64,000 nucleotides of DNA from Hoplostethus atlanticus (lineage: Eukaryota; Chordata; Actinopteri; Trachichthyiformes; Trachichthyidae): NCBI GenBank assembly GCA_034670405.1, contig JAXDDX010000046.1, positions 2,360,001-2,424,000 of the forward strand. Reading direction: 5' to 3'. The notes under the pieces are model-generated. The model was not told where the DNA came from and ran no database searches. It saw only the letters and a program-made list of their open reading frames with translations. Positions 39,061 through 52,115 of this stretch are shown here, one piece after another (the stretch's first letter is position 1; the number at the start of each line of letters is the position of its first letter). The position numbers were made by a program, and so were the translations under genes.

Positions 39061-42000
39061 ATGAATGGCCTCTCTCTCAGTGAGCTCTGCTGCTTGTTCT
39101 GCTGCCCTCCCTGTCCGAGCCGCATCGCTGCCAAACTTGCCTTCCTGCCCCCTGAGCCTACATACGCCCTCCTACCAGACCTAGAAGCAGGCTCGGCGTC
39201 ACCAGGGACAACAGGCACAACAGGGACATCGGGCCTGCGGGCGCGGAGTGGCGCAGCAGTTGGGGGAAGCGGAGGGACCGGAGCTGTGGAGGGCAGGTGG
39301 AAACTCCACCTGACAGAGCGAGCAGAGTTTCAGTACTCCCAGAAAGAGCTGGACACAACAGAGGTGTTCTTCACTCGTTCCAGCCGAGGGAACAGAGTCG
39401 GCTGCATGTACATTCGCTGTGCCCCTAATGCCAGGTGGGTTGTTTGAAAGGTTTGCCAACCTTTTGAGTGGATGCTGGATCTGTTGACATATACTTATCA
39501 ATAGGTTGTAAGCTATGTCACAGTGTCACACTTCCTCAGCAACTCCCCCACACCCGCCTCTCTTGTCTCCTCTGCATCTTTACTTCCTGTACTTGTCTCC
39601 CTGTTGAGTCAGCTGTCTCACTATTGTGTTCTTCCTGCTTTTCCGTGGGTCATTGTCGTCTATTTTGACCATTTCTTTCCTTTTCCATTCACATTTTGTC
39701 GTTTTTTTGCTGTAGGTTTGTGCCACTGGGTTTATAGGCAGTTATTGGTGCACACGTTGAGTGGTGATATCGCCACTCAAGCTGCATTTTATATGCTGAG
39801 GGGCAAAATAATTTGGTTTCAGTTCGGTCCCCATCCTGTCATCTGTGCTGCTACTGATTAATTTACCAAATCAATTAAAAAGAAATGGACAGGCTTGTGT
39901 TACAGTCTATCGATCTAGCGTTGATGTCTATCTAGTATTACACAAGAATGCGTCCAAACAAGACCTGAGATGGCAGTCATTGTTATGCCGCAATGTGAGC
40001 ACAAAGCCCAAGAGCAAAACCATGGCCTATATGGGTACATAAACAAAACCACAGAAGGAGGAACTCAAACAATCTCTGTGTAGAAAAAGTATCAGATTGC
40101 TCTGGAGAGTACAACATGCATTCATGAATAAAAGGCAAGGGCTATAATACCGAGGCTTTATAGTGGATACCTTGCTACTCAGGTTGTACAAAATGCCTTG
40201 AAGTAAGAGTCATTTGACATGGATCCATCTTGGTAAACCAATCTTCCAACTCTGCAGAGTCCCAGCCAGAGGCGTATTTGCACTGGATATAAGTAAACTG
40301 GTCATGTCTATCTTTAAACAACAGGTTGCTGATGATTGGATTCAGTGCTGGGAGAGTTATAAGAGTTATGATGCACACGGATGGAAGAAATGGCTTGAAT
40401 TCGCTTGTTTTTATCTTAAAGTTTTAACATTCCAATCTGCGATGCCTCATAATTCGGCTTCACTTGAAGAATTTCCTGTATTCACACGTATCATATGGTG
40501 TATATAAAGCCTCAAGCGAAGATGTTCAGTTTCACTAAAGTGATCTTGTGTCACCCCGGATAAGGGTGTTAGCTAAATGACAAATGAACAATAAATGAAA
40601 ATGCTGTATTGACTTTATTACTAAATATATAACTGAACCCATTGACAGGGATTGAAATCTTTGACTTGTGTGTAACCTTGTATTTGTTGGCCCATGCACT
40701 AACCCCCTGTTCTCGGTCTGTGTCTCCTTTCAGATTTACAGTGCTTTTCTCCCATGGTAACGCCGTAGACTTGGGCCAGATGAGCAGTTTCTACATTGGC
40801 CTTGGGACACGCATCAACTGCAACATCTTTTCCTACGACTACTCAGGCTACGGGGTCAGCACTGGCAAGCCCTCTGAGAAGAACCTCTACGCAGACATAG
40901 ATGCTGCCTGGCACGCCCTGCGCACACGGTATGCTGTGAAGTAATTGGATTATAAATGCCATTTCAGGGTTCAAGTCTTAATGTGTTAAATGATATGATC
41001 TCGACTCAGGGCCTTAAATGTTCTTGAATACAGTTCAGTGTTTCCCCTAGGATGGAGTTGTAGCAGCGGAGGTGAAGCACGCGCGCAAAGCACAAACATT
41101 TTGCAACACCACAACTTGCATCACCACACTGTTGTATATAATCAAACAGTGTTAATTTACTTAAATGTAATGACATTTTCAATGATAAAATAACTTACAT
41201 TTGTGACGTTTCTGGTAGATCCTTTCTGGGAATCCAAAGAATATGTAATATCTCTGAGGGAATCTATCAAAGTTGTCTTTGAGATTGACACCTTTCGCGC
41301 GTCACGGTGGCCCTTGAGACACGACATATAGACTACTCGTCTCGCGCATAGTAACGCCCGCCTCCAGGAGAAGAGAAACAATCGGTGCATGTGGAATAAT
41401 AGCCTACTTTTAGAAACGAAACGTATCAAGATGGATCTTGTTTATTGTTTATTTCACAGATATGCGTTTCCTTGCGTATTCCTAACAAATGATTGCGTTT
41501 GCTGTAACGTTACTGTGCGATATTCACGTGAAGTCGCAGAACTGTTTTCCCTTCGGCGAATGATAATCCTGAATCCTGAATCCGTGATCAACATTGCTTG
41601 CTTGTTGACATCTACCCGGTGCTTGTTGTTATAATCGTTGTGCTGACATTATCATATAGCTACACTTAGGTAAGCGCAAAGTTTCTCGTTTATATGCTTT
41701 CCTCACAAGTGTGTGAATTGACCTGGATATGAAGCGACCGTAGCGCAAAATAATATAGTTCCTAAAGAGAGAATTTCAGCAGGAAACGTTGCAGTTAAAG
41801 AAAGCATTTCAAGTTTTAAATTCAGCTTTAGAGTTCTTCATTGTTCTTCCATTGAGAAATGAGTCCAGTCATGCTTTTAAAATGTGAAATTGGTTTTATA
41901 TTTCATTCTAACTGGTATTAAGAAGGTTTTTAAAAAGTGTTTTAAGTTAACACCTGCATTTAAGGGATGATTTATTATACACTGCTGTGATTGGACACAT

Positions 42001-43834
42001 TTTCTGTATGGTTAGCCCAGGAGGAAATCAAGCCCTTAACGTTCTGACATGCTAGACAGAACATGCATGTGCAAGAGGACGCAAACTGATATGTAGAGGG
42101 ATTCAGACATCTCTGGTGTGAGTTACATGTGCACTGAGAGGAAGCAAGAAAAAAAAAATGAAGAGGAGAGGGAGTGAGAGAAAGGTAGGGGCTGGTGGAG
42201 AGGAGGGCCAAGTAGACAAAGAGATTAGGACGGGGTGAAGAAAGGTGGTAAATGGAGGGATTGGGATGGAGGTGGGAGGAAGAGAGTTACAGTAGAGCCG
42301 TGATGGATGCGGTAGGAGAGAGATTCATGGATGGAGAGAAGGTAGGCAGGGGGTAAATGTCTCTCAAGGACGTGGTACTGTGATGAAGTGTCTCATTAGT
42401 GCAAAGCGGAGCTGCCTCATTGCAGCTGTTGCCCTTGGGAAGACATGACACCGCAGAGCATCCACTGAGCTTTGTTTCTGTGTAGCTGTCATTCTTCCCT
42501 CTATAATTGCATATCTGCTGTAAATCTTTTTTTTTAATTTTGATCGATGTTCTCAGTATCAGGAAGATGCATCTGGCAAAGAAATCATAACTAACCATGT
42601 TTAACGTCACTGTCACTACTGTACTCTGCATGCTACAGAGCGCTGCTTGGTTTAGCCTATGTTCTAAGCTCAGTGCTGTCTCTTTGTTTTAACCAGGTAT
42701 GGCATTAGCCCAGAGAACATTATCCTGTATGGACAGAGTATTGGCACAGTACCCACTGTAGACCTGGCGTCACGTTATGAGTGTGCCGCCGTGGTCCTTC
42801 ACTCCCCTCTCACCTCAGGCATGAGAGTGGCCTTCCCCGACACAAAGAAGACCTACTGCTTCGATGCCTTCCCCAAGTGAGTCTGACCGGTGGATATCAG
42901 TTCCTCTTCTCTGTGTCTTTGTGTCTCTCTCAGCTGCTCTCTTTCTCAGCCTCATGTATGAAAACTATGCTTTACATTCTCCTAGACTTCAATGTTAAAA
43001 ACAAATAAATTCTATCCATGGTATTCACGCCTTATAATGGTAGAATTTAGTTTTGGATATATCAAAAAATTGGACTGGCAACAAGATAACTTTTCACAAC
43101 TTTGGATTTGGTTGTAAGCACCAAATGTGTGCAAAGGAAACGTATAAATGAAGCCCTGTCTCTCTCTCCCTGTCTCTCTCTCCCTGTCTCTCTCTCCCTG
43201 CCTCTCTCTCCCTGCCTGCCTCCCTCATAAAATCCCTACATGAGTCTGTCATGGCTACATGCCTGATGGCATTTCCACATAATTACAGACTTTCCAGCAG
43301 AAAAGGGTAATTGCAACTTGCAGTTGTGAAAGTGCTTCTTGTTCAAGACGACTCCTGTTCTTTGGAGTGACATTCCTGTGCTATGGTTTTAGTTTCTGTG
43401 TCTTTCTTTGGTCCGTCTACGGGTTCATTTTTCTTTTATTTTCAAAGGGGACTAGGACATCCAAGGCCCGCTCTATTTCTTGAGCCCCAGGCATCTGTGT
43501 GATCAAGCAAGAGTGTTCCCACTATGCAGCAGTCATTCTCATTTCACCTCTTTTGAAAGATGATATTCAGCTGTACATCTAAATCATAGGAGTGTCACCT
43601 AAAGCCTATACAGGCTTCACTTCTCTCATTCACTCTTGATAATGTCAGAAATAATTACCGTCATTATATCACAGACCTTATGTAAGTCTTCCTTCTATAG
43701 TAGATGCACATCCAGAGTTGGAGGGCAGATTTGTGTGATTTTCAGTTTCACTCTTTATCAAAAGGATTAAATATCGCATCAGATTTCTTCATTTATTCCA
43801 CTTGCTATCAACAAGCCTCCTCCTACATGTTGTT

Positions 43835-43897
<63 letters not shown>

Positions 43898-45237
43898 CAA
43901 TTATAACCTCCTCCTCTGTACTATATATATGTGTATGTATGTGAATTGATTGTAATTTTTAACCCTGGTTGCAATAACAAATCCCCCTCAGGTGGGACAG
44001 TAAAGTTATAACGTGATACTTTCATTGGTGAGGGATCATCCATTCTTGTCATTTTAGTCTTAGAACAACACTCTGTAGTGTATTGCAGCCCTAGCCAGCC
44101 TTAACCGTGTCCAGACCCAGACGGTACCAGTGGGTGAGGGGAGGAGGTGGTGGGGACCGGGGAATGCCTCACTGTGTGTAGTGAGCTGTGAGAACGCCTC
44201 CAGTGTTCTGCTGTCTCAGAGTGGGCGTGCTAGCCTACTGTCCAGCTGGCTTCCCCCATCTCTCTCTCTGTCTCTGTCTCTCTGTCTCTCTCTCTCTCCT
44301 CATGCACACAGAATCCATCCATCCCGTCTTCCTCAGGGTTGCCTGAGGCACAACATAATAATGAAGCCGTTTATTGCACTTTCACACGCGATGCTTCTCC
44401 TGTAATCCTGTTTCTAGATTTTACTGCATCAGTCATTTTATGTTATTGTATTCTAAATCTATATTCAATGTACCATAAAAGCCTCCTATTGATTGATAAC
44501 ATGAAGGGTTTCATTCTAAAATGCTGTATGTACATTTTGGAAAGATTTTGCTACCGTACCTGAAGTTCATCTGTAAATCTAATTGTAAGAGCAACCCGTG
44601 GTTTCTTTACTTTCATACTTGTAGGTTTCAGTTTTTTCAAATGGTGGATATCTCATTTTGGAATAAAACTGATAATACTTTATATTATGCAGAAATATGG
44701 AGGACAGTCTGAGGTCTCACGCCTCACTTTTGCTTGCTGTTCCCAACGCTTGTGAAGAGATGGGCAGGAAAAGTGAACTTTGCCCGCTCTGCTTTCAGAG
44801 CTCAAGATGCAAATGGAAATGGAAATGTCATTGCTTTGATAAGGTCACTGCTTGTTTCAGGATCATACCACTGTTAAACTTCTCTCTTCTCTCTCTACAC
44901 TCTCTCGTAAAAGAGTCTCAGTGGGACTGATCTGCAGAAGTAAATGATCGATGGATGGAGATCGCAGACCTTTGACCTCTTCTTCCTCTATGCCCTCTCT
45001 TTCCCTCGCAGCATTGAAAAGGTGTCCAAAATCACGTCACCGGTGCTGATCATCCACGGGACGGAGGACGAGGTGATCGACTTCTCCCATGGCCTGGCCC
45101 TGTTCGAGCGCTGCCCCAAGGCCGTGGAGCCTCTGTGGGTGGAAGGAGCCGGACACAACGACATCGAACTGTACAGCCAGTATCTGGAGCGCCTGCGCCG
45201 CTTCATAGGACAGGAGCTGGCAGCACAACACGCCTGA
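39061..45237 (+). CDS. abhd17a: alpha/beta hydrolase 17A, protein depalmitoylase
   Basis: ABHD17 enzymes remove palmitate from membrane proteins such as N-Ras and PSD-95. Five coding parts join in phase: 39061-39434, 40734-40928, 42697-42876 and 45012-45237, i.e. four coding exons giving 324 residues (human ABHD17A has 310). The N-terminal cysteine cluster (C10, C11, C14, C15, C18) is the site of the protein's own palmitoylation and membrane targeting. Family catalytic triad: S204 in GQSIG, D269 in GTEDEV, H298 in GAGHND. The oxyanion-side motif FSHGNAVD is intact. A Gly/Thr/Ser-rich stretch at residues 43-76 is longer than in human. [11 protein letters not shown] and [11 protein letters not shown] favour ABHD17A over B or C. 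It lies beside klf16, as in human 19p13.3. Confidence 0.94.
41036..41380. mobile_element. possible hAT-type element remnant in abhd17a intron
   Basis: CAGTGTTTCCCCTAGGA at 41036 resembles the terminal sequence of many hAT-superfamily MITEs. The following 300 bases are unusually CpG-rich for an intron (GCACGCGCGC, TTTCGCGCGTCACG, CTCGCGCATAG). I could not find the matching other end, so extent and identity are uncertain. Confidence 0.4.
43835..43897. repeat. (GTA)21 trinucleotide microsatellite
   Basis: A pure GTA/TAG run of about 63 bases in the last abhd17a intron. Confidence 0.95.
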
Positions 45238-47550
45238 CCATCACACCTCACCACTACCAGCAGCAGCATCATCATCATCATCATCATCAGCGTCATCGTT
45301 GTCATCTCTCCTGGCCCACTTCAAGCCACCCTTCTCTGTGTCTAATCTCAACCCTCTCTCGGCCCTACCACTTGTTCCTTCCTCCTTGCAGTTGAGTTTC
45401 CACGTTAGCTTGGGTCCTCCCTACACCACGGCTGTATCCCAGTGTTAGAAATGGCTCTGTTGAAGGACAGACGTTCAAGAGACTCAAAAGGAATGGACCT
45501 CCATCTCCTGTTTCTGAGTGGCGTATATGAAAGCCTGTAGCCCTGTCCTTTTGGTTTAAGTTCTTCTTGTTTATGTCTCACACCTGTAGATCATGGCTGT
45601 TAGGGAAGCCGCCGTTTTCCCTCCCGTTGGGAACAGTGCAAGAACGCTAACATTATCCAGGCGTTGGTTTTCTACCTCTAGCCTGTTTTTTTATGTCTTT
45701 CTGTCTATAAATCTGTCTGTCTGAAGGCCCTCTTACTCAGGCTACGTCCACACTAAGCTGTTTAAATGTGAAAACTCATATTTATCTCTTTGTTTTGGCC
45801 TCCCGTCCACACTACGCCGGACCCAAATGCTAGACCCAAAAACGTCGTTTTCAGATTTAAACAGCTCAGTGTGGACGTAGCCTCAGTCCCAGTCCACATT
45901 TAAGGGCAATTTGAATGTTTTGGCGTTTGAAATTGGATGGATGAATAATGTTTTTTTTTGTCATTTATTATCCGAAATGATGACTTTGTAATTCAGCCAC
46001 TATACTGGCATGTAAGACTGGGTTGTGCTTGACAAACTGGGCTGTGTGTGTGAGTGTAGACTGTCTCTGTTCAAGTTTGTTCCCTCTCTCACTCTCTGGT
46101 TTACATTATTTACAGTACTGTATCGGCTTGTAGTGTTTGTCCACGTCTGCGCTTAGTTCTCTGCATTGACTAAGAACTCTAAGGCTTTGTTTTCATTTGA
46201 CTAAAAGGCGATCGGAGCAAGTAGTCCTCCATGATAGTGAAGTATTTTAACTTATTTTGGACATATGTCAACATAGATGGCTTCTTTGTAACATTTTAAA
46301 ATCAGTTTGAACCGTGATTTTTGCTACACAGCGTTGAGTACCAGAATGATGGAGAGTACCTTTATAGCTGCTGGTCTGACTTGTGACAATTGAAAACTCT
46401 AGCTCAATAGTGTTTTGCTGCAGTCGTGATTTATTGCTCTTTTTGCTCTAATCATTTGGGGAAATATCACTTTATTATGAACACTAGAAAGTCAATGTAA
46501 TCTGTCCTGTTCTGCTGTAGATGCAGGCTATGTTTTCTGATACAATATTGTGTCAATATCCAAAGTGATCTAATACAAAGTTATGCCAGCTGGCTGCCCT
46601 ATAACATCGATCTTAACTCCCTCTCACATTTTTAACCCTCTGATTTATTCCTTTTTACTGCATGTTTTAGACACACACTCCCAATTCAGACTAACCACAA
46701 TTGGCAAACATCAATCTTTCTGGCTAACTGTATTCTTAGTTATCACCAGATGTAAGTGATTCTTTTGGAGTAAAGTTGAGGTTGAGTGTTTCTATTTGGT
46801 TGTTCGTTTTTGAAGAGGGGCCGGGATTTCTAGGCTTACTTGTATATATGAACCAAAGTATAAGATTTTTTTTTTTTTTAGTGTTTTACCCAGTGTACCT
46901 GCTGTTTATATTGGTATCTTCTTCAGAACCAAAGACAAAAAAAAATGTTGAAACAAGTCTTTTGATTGACTTTTTATTTATATATCTATCTGGTTGGTCT
47001 GACGTCTTTCCACTATGTATTTGGATATGAATTATACATGTCAGATTGCTCACAAAACATTTCAGACCAATCAGGCAAATTATTGTATTTTATCTTATCA
47101 TGTCTGATTTCACATGAACAGAGTTGGAATGCCATAAAGAGGTTGTGGGCTGTTCTGTCAGAGCTGTTTATAAGCGACTGTGCAGAGCCTTGATTGTGTT
47201 TACTCCTATTTTGATGCCCGTTTGTGAGAGAGTATAAGCAATACAACAAACTAGTCTGTTAGGGCATGTTGAGGGTGTGTTGGAGGATAAAGAACTGGGA
47301 CAGAGAAGCTTCAAGGAAAACGGTAAAATGTCTTATCATTCAATTGTATGGATCTCTATGGGTTTTATTTTTGGTCAGTATTGGGGTAACCCAGCTGTGG
47401 ACTTTTTTTTTTGTCATATCTTGTTATCCATTGTTTATTATTCACTTAGTTTTAGTTTTAAAGAGATTGTCTTTTTCCAAGAATTAAAGAGGTTTGAAGT
47501 AAATAAAATCTAATCATGAATTGATAATAAATATGCTCTTGTATCTTTCC
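45238..47550 (+). other. abhd17a: abhd17a 3' untranslated region
   Basis: About 2.3 kb follows the stop with no coding exon. Candidate AATAAA signals lie at about 47501-47506 and 47525-47530, followed by T-rich sequence. The UTR begins with a CAT trinucleotide run at 45269-45290 and contains a complete short inverted-repeat transposon at 45740-45882. Confidence 0.5.
45740..45882. mobile_element. 143-bp MITE with terminal inverted repeats
   Basis: The left end GGCTACGTCCACACTAAGCTG is mirrored by the right end, whose complement reads GGCTACGTCCACACTGAGCTG. The pairing extends further into GTTTAAAT, so the inverted repeats exceed 20 bases with very few mismatches. A 3-base TCA occurs directly on both sides (45737-45739 and 45883-45885), a likely target-site duplication. 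No transposase is encoded. Superfamily not assigned. Confidence 0.8.
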
Positions 47551-49080
47551 CTCTTTTAAAGGGTCTTTTCTCCTTCTAGTTGCCGTTATTTGGGCTCTCG
47601 GCAAGAGAACTGCCTACTAAGGAATCAAGGTGAAGGGTGTCCCATTCGGTCACCAGTTTTCCACTCATAGCAGTTCTAGCACCCAGTGAATAAATACCCA
47701 CTATTCTGGCCTGACTAGGGCTGCACTTGACAGAACCTGCTGGCTCTTGGGTCACTATGAGAAAGGGTCAGACCATTAGCTGGCTGATGGGCTGAATTGA
47801 GTCCTTGATTGGTGGGTGAGGTTTTTGTTTGTTTGGTTTTTTTTGTTCTTTTTTAAGAATGCGAGGAAACAGATGGGCCTGGTTATTATCTGTGCCGAAA
47901 AAGATTCAAATGATCTGTTTTAATTATAGCAGAACAAGGCCTTTAGTTTGCTCACAGACAGATGGATCTTAAGCTGCTACTCACCCTCCCCCCAACACAC
48001 GCACTTCTCTCATCTTTTCATCAGTGGACTGCATAAACAGCCTGGTGTCCCACTCAAATGCTCTCATGGATTAGGTCAGATGCAACAACACGTCTGCCCT
48101 GCACAAGGCAAAGTTAGTGCAGCCTGACCTACTGTATCAAACCACCACCTCCCCTCCACAGCCTTGAGAAAAACCCCCTTTATGTCAGCCAAACGACTGA
48201 ATACAGTTGGTCTTGACAAGACTGGAAGTAAGAGAAATTAAAGCTTTTATTCTCCTGAGACCCAGCAGTAAAACGGTTTTGCATTCATTTTGATTATTTT
48301 TAAATCACGTTACAAAGAAAATAAATCTATAAATTATTTTTTATAGAATGTCCTCTGTAGTGGACGTCAGGTCATTAAACAGAAAAAAAAACATTATACA
48401 ACTATATACAATAAATAATAAATGATCAAATAAATGATGTATTTTCATTATTTTACAACTAAGAATTCTCTTTGCTTCTGTCAGTGAAAAATCTAGGTAA
48501 AAAAAAAAAACATTTACAAACAATGTGTTATTCAGATAGGAACGAAATATTGCACATTTCTCAAAATCCACTAGCTATAGTTAAAATAGCCATATTTATC
48601 TTCATGAACCAATTATAACAAATAACTAAAGCATAACTAAGCCTTCTAAATTGTTCATTTTGATTAATTCTCATGAAATATGAGAGGCAGAAAACATGGT
48701 TGCCATGGTTTAACTCAAACAGAGAACCAAAATGAGCTGCAAGGTCTCACGAGGACGTTTCTCATTTTGGGAGACCACTAAGAAACGCAGTGTCATCACT
48801 TTGTCAGTAAAGGAAAAACATTATTCAGCAGGGCAAATGTAAGTCACTAATAACTCTTCATTCCAGAGGCCTGTGTTTCCTGTGGTCCTGCCCAACCTAC
48901 ACTATACAAGTGGACGAGGATAGGGTGCTAGGAAAGGAAGCACTGTGCTGACTTGCAATAACGTTGGGTGGGTGCCTGGCTGGATGTCGTCACTGCGTGT
49001 CCACCGGGGGCGTGAATTTCACCGGTTTCCACGACACAATGATCCGACCGCGACACAAGGCTATAGATAAGGCAAAGGGA
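47551..49080. other. intergenic region between abhd17a and klf16
   Basis: No coding exon is seen on either strand. Mostly AT-rich sequence with A/T runs near 48380-48510. The last 150 bases become CpG-rich with a GC-box-like GGGGGCGTG near 49005, consistent with the klf16 promoter. Confidence 0.5.
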
Positions 49081-49182
49081 TAGTGTGTAAACGTTTTTGG
49101 TCCTTTTCAGAAGATCCAAGTTTGCGCAGCCATCGCGTAATTACCGAGCCCTCGAGCTACCTCGTCCGCAGCGTCACGCAGG

Positions 49183-49620
49183 ATGGCAACGTTTGCGTAC
49201 ACGGATTACTTCGCCGCTGAGTGCTTGGTATCTATCTCCACCGGACCCGTGTTTCATTGTCCTGCCCCGGGGGGCTCTGGTGTAGCGGGGCCCTCACACG
49301 GCCTTCCCCAGGGGTCAGGGGAGGACAGGGCGGTCCTGGACATGCTGAAAGAGGGGGTGTTTGGACCAGTGTCGGCCCGGCCCGGTGGTAGTAGTGGTAG
49401 TAGTAGTGACTTAACCCCCGGAGACGCAGACAGGGGTTCACGTTGGGGAAGTGGTTACTCCACTCTGCCCGGTGCCACCTCCCCAGCGACATCCATTACT
49501 ACAGAGAGTCACACTGCACCAGCCGCCAAAAGACACTGCTGTACGTACAGCGACTGTAACAGAACGTATGGGAAATCCTCTCACCTGAAGGCCCACCTGA
49601 GGGCGCACACAGGTAGTATT

Positions 49621-49664
<44 letters not shown>

Positions 49665-49667
49665 TGA

Positions 49668-49699
<32 letters not shown>

Positions 49700-51393
49700 A
49701 ATTGTGGCTCACGCAAGAAGGCTGGCTGACCCCTCTATTGTATAGTCTAAGGAAAATAATGAATACAGGGCACCTAAGTCAAGGAAGCCCTGGGAAAGTC
49801 ATGGAATTCAAAAATAGTTTTTTTTCAGGCCCGGGAAAGTTAAGGAAAATGGAACATGTGCATATAGTTTTGGAAATGTCATGGGGATTTATTGATAATC
49901 TCTTTTTCCAACCAGTGAAATGTTTAATGTCAAGCTTCTTTTTGTTCCCTTTGAGGAATATAAAAAACAAATCACAAATTTCCTGACAGTATCGGTCCTA
50001 AGTGATAGTTGTAGCCAGAAATAAGACCTGGATCAGATCCTTCAGATCAGATGTTCAACGTAAAGAAAAAAGTGACATTTGTAACATAGACTATGACAAA
50101 TATTGGTCAGGGAATTTGTGCTGTATGTGGAGTAGTCTTGGAAAAGTGGAATGGTCACAGAGTGGTGGTAAACGGGTCGTAACACAACAAGAAAAATAGT
50201 CGATCTCTGCCTACAAACTCCTATTTGACTGTTGAAACAACGTATTCAGGGGGATAGCATAACATAGGCCTACACGTTTATGTCTAGGCTGCTTTATAAT
50301 AAAACATACTCATAGGCAAAGAAATAAACACTTCCTGTTCAGATAAAAAAGTAAATTATCTTTGTAAAGGGAAAATGTAGAAGCCAAACAGACGAGAATG
50401 ACCTGCCTCAACTAATTTAGAGATGGAGCCACAGTGTGTTTCCTCCTGCCTGTTGCAGCCCCTGTAACCCTTCATACTCTATTATCACTGATAGGACAAC
50501 GTAACTGCAGGCTTTTAAAAATTAACTGCTTTGGAAATAGAATTGATAAGCAGAACCTAAAAACAAGCTTCTTTTCCATTTCTTCATCTGCTGTGAAACA
50601 CTTAAATAATAGTGTTTGCAGGTGCAAGAGGCCCCAGCAATGTTAACTAGCCTACTCCAAGCAGGAGCCCCTTCTTTTGTTGTGTTAATGAATGGAGGCT
50701 TAAGATGGATTTGTCCCACAACAGGCTCTGTTCTGTAAAAAAAAGTCCTAAAGTTTAGAAATGCTGAAATTAAACATAGGTTTGACATTTTTCCACAGGG
50801 AAGATAATTCCTGTTTTCAATAAATTGAACTTATAGGAGCAACAATTACATTTTCATAGTATTTGGACAAATCACCTAAAATCAACACTTCTAATGTTTT
50901 GTAAGTAAGCATTTCAGTCTAAGGAGCTCACCTGCTGTTTCTATTACATGTGACAAATAAACTTGATTTGAGCACTTTGTTTTATTTTGAAAGAGGAGGA
51001 AAATTAGAAACCTGTCTTGGTTGCCCGTATGCCTGCTGTTAATTTATTTTAGTAGTTACTGTATTTGAACCAGAGCACTGGGTTAGCTCTTAGAAGGAGC
51101 TCTGCACTCACCTGCCTCTGACCTGACCAGAAACAGGACTTACCCACTGATGTGTTTTTGTTTGTGCTGTAGGTGAGAGACCCTTCCCTTGTACCTGGCC
51201 CGGCTGTGAGAAGAGGTTCGCTCGCTCCGATGAACTAGCACGCCACACTCGCACTCACACAGGAGAAAAGCGCTTTCTCTGCCCGCTGTGTGAGAAACGC
51301 TTCACGCGGAGTGACCACCTGTTGAAGCACGCCCGCCGCCACCCTGGCTTCCAGCCCTCCATGATCACCCGCAAAGTGGACGGAGCTCATTGA
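49183..51393 (+). CDS. klf16: Kruppel-like factor 16, GC-box-binding repressor
   Basis: KLF16 belongs to the KLF9/13/14/16 group that binds GC and GT boxes and recruits Sin3 co-repressors. Two coding exons, 49183-49612 and 51173-51393, join in phase to give 216 residues (human KLF16 has 252). The N-terminus, [12 protein letters not shown], matches the Sin3-interacting helix of the group. The middle is Gly/Ser/Pro-rich. Three C2H2 fingers lie at about residues 119-142, 149-172 and 179-199. Their helices [14 protein letters not shown] and RSDHLLK carry the same contact residues as Sp1, predicting a GGG(G/C)GGGG-type site. Linkers are TGERPFP and TGEKRFL. The intron falls in the linker after finger 1, as in the family. 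The short tail after finger 3 is less proline-rich than in mammals. Confidence 0.92.
49622..49699. repeat. (TG)20 then (GA)13 microsatellites beside a splice donor
   Basis: TG run at 49622-49662 and GA run at about 49674-49699, beginning nine bases after the klf16 intron donor at 49613. The long frame that reads from klf16 exon 1 through this repeat is intronic artefact. Confidence 0.95.
49765..50170. repeat. possible dispersed repeat in klf16 intron
   Basis: Recurring phrases GGGAAAGTCATGGAATTC, GGGAAAGTTAAGGAAAATGG and GGAAATGTCATGGGG look like a diverged, internally repetitive dispersed element of a type common in fish. I could not assign a family or define its ends. Confidence 0.35.
50900..50972 (+). 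mobile_element. 3' tail of an L2-clade LINE
   Basis: GTAAGTAAGCATTTCAGTCT, then CACCTGCTGTTTCTATTACATG, then TGACAAATAAACTTGATTTG follows the fish L2 (RSg-1-like) 3' terminal pattern. Only the tail is present, so this is a severely 5'-truncated insertion in the klf16 intron. Confidence 0.75.
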
Positions 51394-52115
51394 TGGGTCA
51401 TGTTCATGTCGATAGACTCCATAGACTGTGTGTGTTTAAGTGCAATCCAGTCTTAACTGTCAGCTGTTTGGAAGTTTGGAAATGTCTTAGCGATAGAGTA
51501 AGTTGTGAAGCAATCCAATACCAGAAAAGGAGTGGATTGTTGCTGAGGAGAGAATATGAGGGGACATCCTTTCAGAAAGAGCATAATACACCAGCTACTT
51601 GTTTACAGAACAACCAGACCTCATTGTGTTGCCGCTGCAGAGCAATGCCATAAATAATAATCAGGGAGATTGTTATTGTTGCTTTTCTATGCCTGATGGA
51701 TTTTGATATATTGCAACTATTAATAAGACTGCTGCTGTGTAGAATATGCTGGTTGAATAATCGTACACTGGAGAACCCAGAGTGTATGTCCTCTGTTATA
51801 CTTAGAAAATACATTTATTTAGGTCTTGTAATTGTTGTACAGCTGACAGAAAATGCACTTTATGTTTTTTTTATTCGTTGTACGTGTGGCCCCTAAGGCC
51901 AAGAGCTCCGTGGATTTCAGATACAGACTTATTTGTGATGGGAGGAATCTCACTTGTTATTGGCAACATTTCCATTCTTCTCCCAGTGAAAATCAGTTGG
52001 CTTGTAGAATAAATTTGCAATACTTTTACAGGCTCATTATTTCCCCATAACTCACTGGTATCTTGCATAAGATGTCTATTTTAAGATTTGAAATAAAATC
52101 CCCAAAATGCACGCT
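51394..52115 (+). other. klf16: klf16 3' untranslated region
   Basis: About 720 bases after the stop end at a polyadenylation hexamer AATAAA at 52092-52097, with GT-rich sequence just downstream (TTGTGTTTG). No further coding exon follows on this strand. Confidence 0.6.

Noticed and set aside
49613-49986. Extension of klf16 exon 1 to a 267-residue protein
   Set aside because: The frame reads past a good splice donor into a microsatellite. Fingers 2 and 3 are found in phase at 51173, so the extension is intron.
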